Assembly (NCBI RefSeq): GCF_001436025.1
Contig: NZ_AZEQ01000003.1
Location: 62,001 to 126,000 of the forward strand
Direction of reading: 5' to 3'
Source: Limosilactobacillus mucosae DSM 13345
GTDB lineage: Bacteria; Bacillota; Bacilli; Lactobacillales; Lactobacillaceae
Length of the DNA stretch: 64,000 nt
Shown here: piece by piece, positions 63,201-64,000 of the stretch
Layout of the letters: the number at the start of each line of letters is the position of its first letter
How positions within the stretch are numbered: the first letter of the stretch is position 1
Notes under the pieces: model-generated
What the model was told of the DNA's origin: nothing
The model's input: the letters and a program-made list of their open reading frames with translations, nothing else
Databases searched by the model: none
Translations under genes and position numbers: made by a program

Positions 63201-64000
63201 ATGAATGAAAATAAAGTCGTAAAATTTTCCTACGAACAGCTTGATCGTCTTTGCATGGATGCTTTTCAAAAGTTTGGTTTTAACGCGAAACAGGCTTCCA
63301 TCATTACCGATGTTTTATTAACTGCCGATATGTATGGTATTCAAAGTCATGGCATGCAGCGAATGGTCCGCTACTATAAGGGAATTCAAAAAGGGACGAT
63401 GAAAGTTGATGCCAAGCCAGAAATCGTTTTTGAAACTCCAGTTTCGGCGGTAGTTGACGGCCATGATGGCATGGGACAGCTTAATGGGCATTTCGCGATG
63501 GAACTGGCAATCGCCAAAGCCAAGAAAGCAGGCGTTGGAATCGTTTCGGTTCGTAATTCAAATCATTACGGTATTGCCGGGTACTATGCCAAAATGGCCG
63601 CTAAAGAAGGCATGCTTGGTTTTTCCTGTACCAACAGCGAGGCCATCATGGTCCCAACGTTTGGCAGACAGGCAATGATCGGTTCCAATCCACAAGCCTG
63701 GTGCGTGCCAGCACGGCCTTATGACTTTTTGTTTGATGCGTCAACGACGGTCGTTACGCGGGGCAAGCTGGAGATGTACAATAAGCTGGATCAGCCATTG
63801 CCAGATGGTTGGGCCTTGGATGCACAAGGCGAGCCAACCAACGATGCGGCGATGGTCTTGGACAATATCGTTCACAAAAACGGCGGCGGCATCATGCCTT
63901 TGGGCGGCAATACGGAAACGCTGGGGTCGCATAAGGGCTATGGCAATGGGATGGTCGCCGAGATCTTCTCATCGATTCTTTCAATGGGTACGACCTCTGA
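63201..64000 (+). CDS. Ldh2-family malate/lactate/ureidoglycolate dehydrogenase, 5' part
   Basis: 266 codons are visible; the frame is open at the window end. The Ldh_2 fold shows the substrate motif YGIQSHGMQRMVRYY (SHG), NSNHYGIAGYYA and SHKGYGNGMVAEI. The cofactor strand usually reading GTNPIAFAFP is GSNPQAWCVP, so nucleotide or substrate preference may differ. ATG 63201 is used; an in-frame ATG at 63156 lacks a ribosome site. NAD(P)-dependent oxidation of a 2-hydroxy acid is likely; the substrate is unknown. Confidence 0.88.
   Translation, partial: MNENKVVKFSYEQLDRLCMDAFQKFGFNAKQASIITDVLLTADMYGIQSHGMQRMVRYYKGIQKGTMKVDAKPEIVFETPVSAVVDGHDGMGQLNGHFAMELAIAKAKKAGVGIVSVRNSNHYGIAGYYAKMAAKEGMLGFSCTNSEAIMVPTFGRQAMIGSNPQAWCVPARPYDFLFDASTTVVTRGKLEMYNKLDQPLPDGWALDAQGEPTNDAAMVLDNIVHKNGGGIMPLGGNTETLGSHKGYGNGMVAEIFSSILSMGTTS

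Overview
The window is a gene-dense bacterial chromosome segment with roughly half G+C by eye. It best fits a heterofermentative Lactobacillaceae (Limosilactobacillus-like) chromosome. The support is Firmicutes gene order (glyS-dnaG-rpoD; pyk-cvfB-xerD-ribT-scpA-scpB-rluB; cmk-rpsA-der-hup; lspA-rluD), PyrR attenuation, FMN and lysine riboswitches, CcpA-type cre sites, RibU, EbsA, a pyruvate kinase without the extra C-terminal domain, and frequent TTG/GTG starts behind strong Shine-Dalgarno sequences. The species assignment is inference. I found no rRNA, tRNA, CRISPR array, IS element or prophage.

Layout. 1-4.4 kb: 3' end of glyS, then dnaG-rpoD. 4.4-7.2 kb (minus): codB-codA behind a PyrR-type attenuator. 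7.2-17.4 kb: a complete lysine/diaminopimelate pathway by the N-acetyl route, as lysC-dapF on the minus strand and lysA-dapH-dapL-dapA-dapB-patA-asd on the plus strand behind a lysine riboswitch. 17.4-23.8 kb: trmK, a Nif3-like protein, pepT, an aldo/keto reductase, a secreted nuclease, a small membrane protein and a lipase-like hydrolase. 23.9-28.9 kb: dnaE and pyk. 29-33.2 kb: cvfB, xerD, ribT, scpAB, rluB. 33.2-36.7 kb: FMN riboswitch-ribU, then a YpbB-like HTH protein with recQ. 36.8-42.9 kb: LysM protein, cmk, rpsA, der, hup, TPR protein. 42.9-48.7 kb: a recombinase-fold protein without catalytic residues, cca, an ABC-F ATPase, thyA-dfrA. 48.7-50.4 kb: divergent hemolysin III/PAQR and DegV genes with a repeat-rich operator. 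50.6-55.7 kb: pyrR-carA-carB behind a second PyrR attenuator. 55.9-57 kb: zinc alcohol dehydrogenase with a MerR-type promoter. 57.1-57.6 kb: RNase H-like gene on the minus strand. 57.6-63 kb: ebsA-lspA-rluD followed by a second carA-carB-like pair. 63.2 kb to the end: a partial Ldh2-family dehydrogenase behind a cre site.

Most notable is that second carA/carB pair (59430-63013). It is intact, tightly coupled and free of internal stops over about 1,190 codons. Yet the CarA-like protein has lost the glutaminase Cys and His (Gly246 and Phe331, exactly where the active paralogue in this window has Cys246 and His331). The CarB-like protein has lost many ATP-site residues in its first half and about 220 residues of its second half. 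It looks like a retained pseudoenzyme complex sitting in the classical Firmicutes pyr-operon position after lspA-rluD. Other points worth attention are PyrR control of the cytosine permease/deaminase genes, a XerD with substituted catalytic residues beside a second recombinase-like protein lacking them, a DnaE with an eroded PHP motif, a triple 13-bp operator between PAQR and DegV genes, and a 10-bp inverted repeat around the rpsA -10 box.
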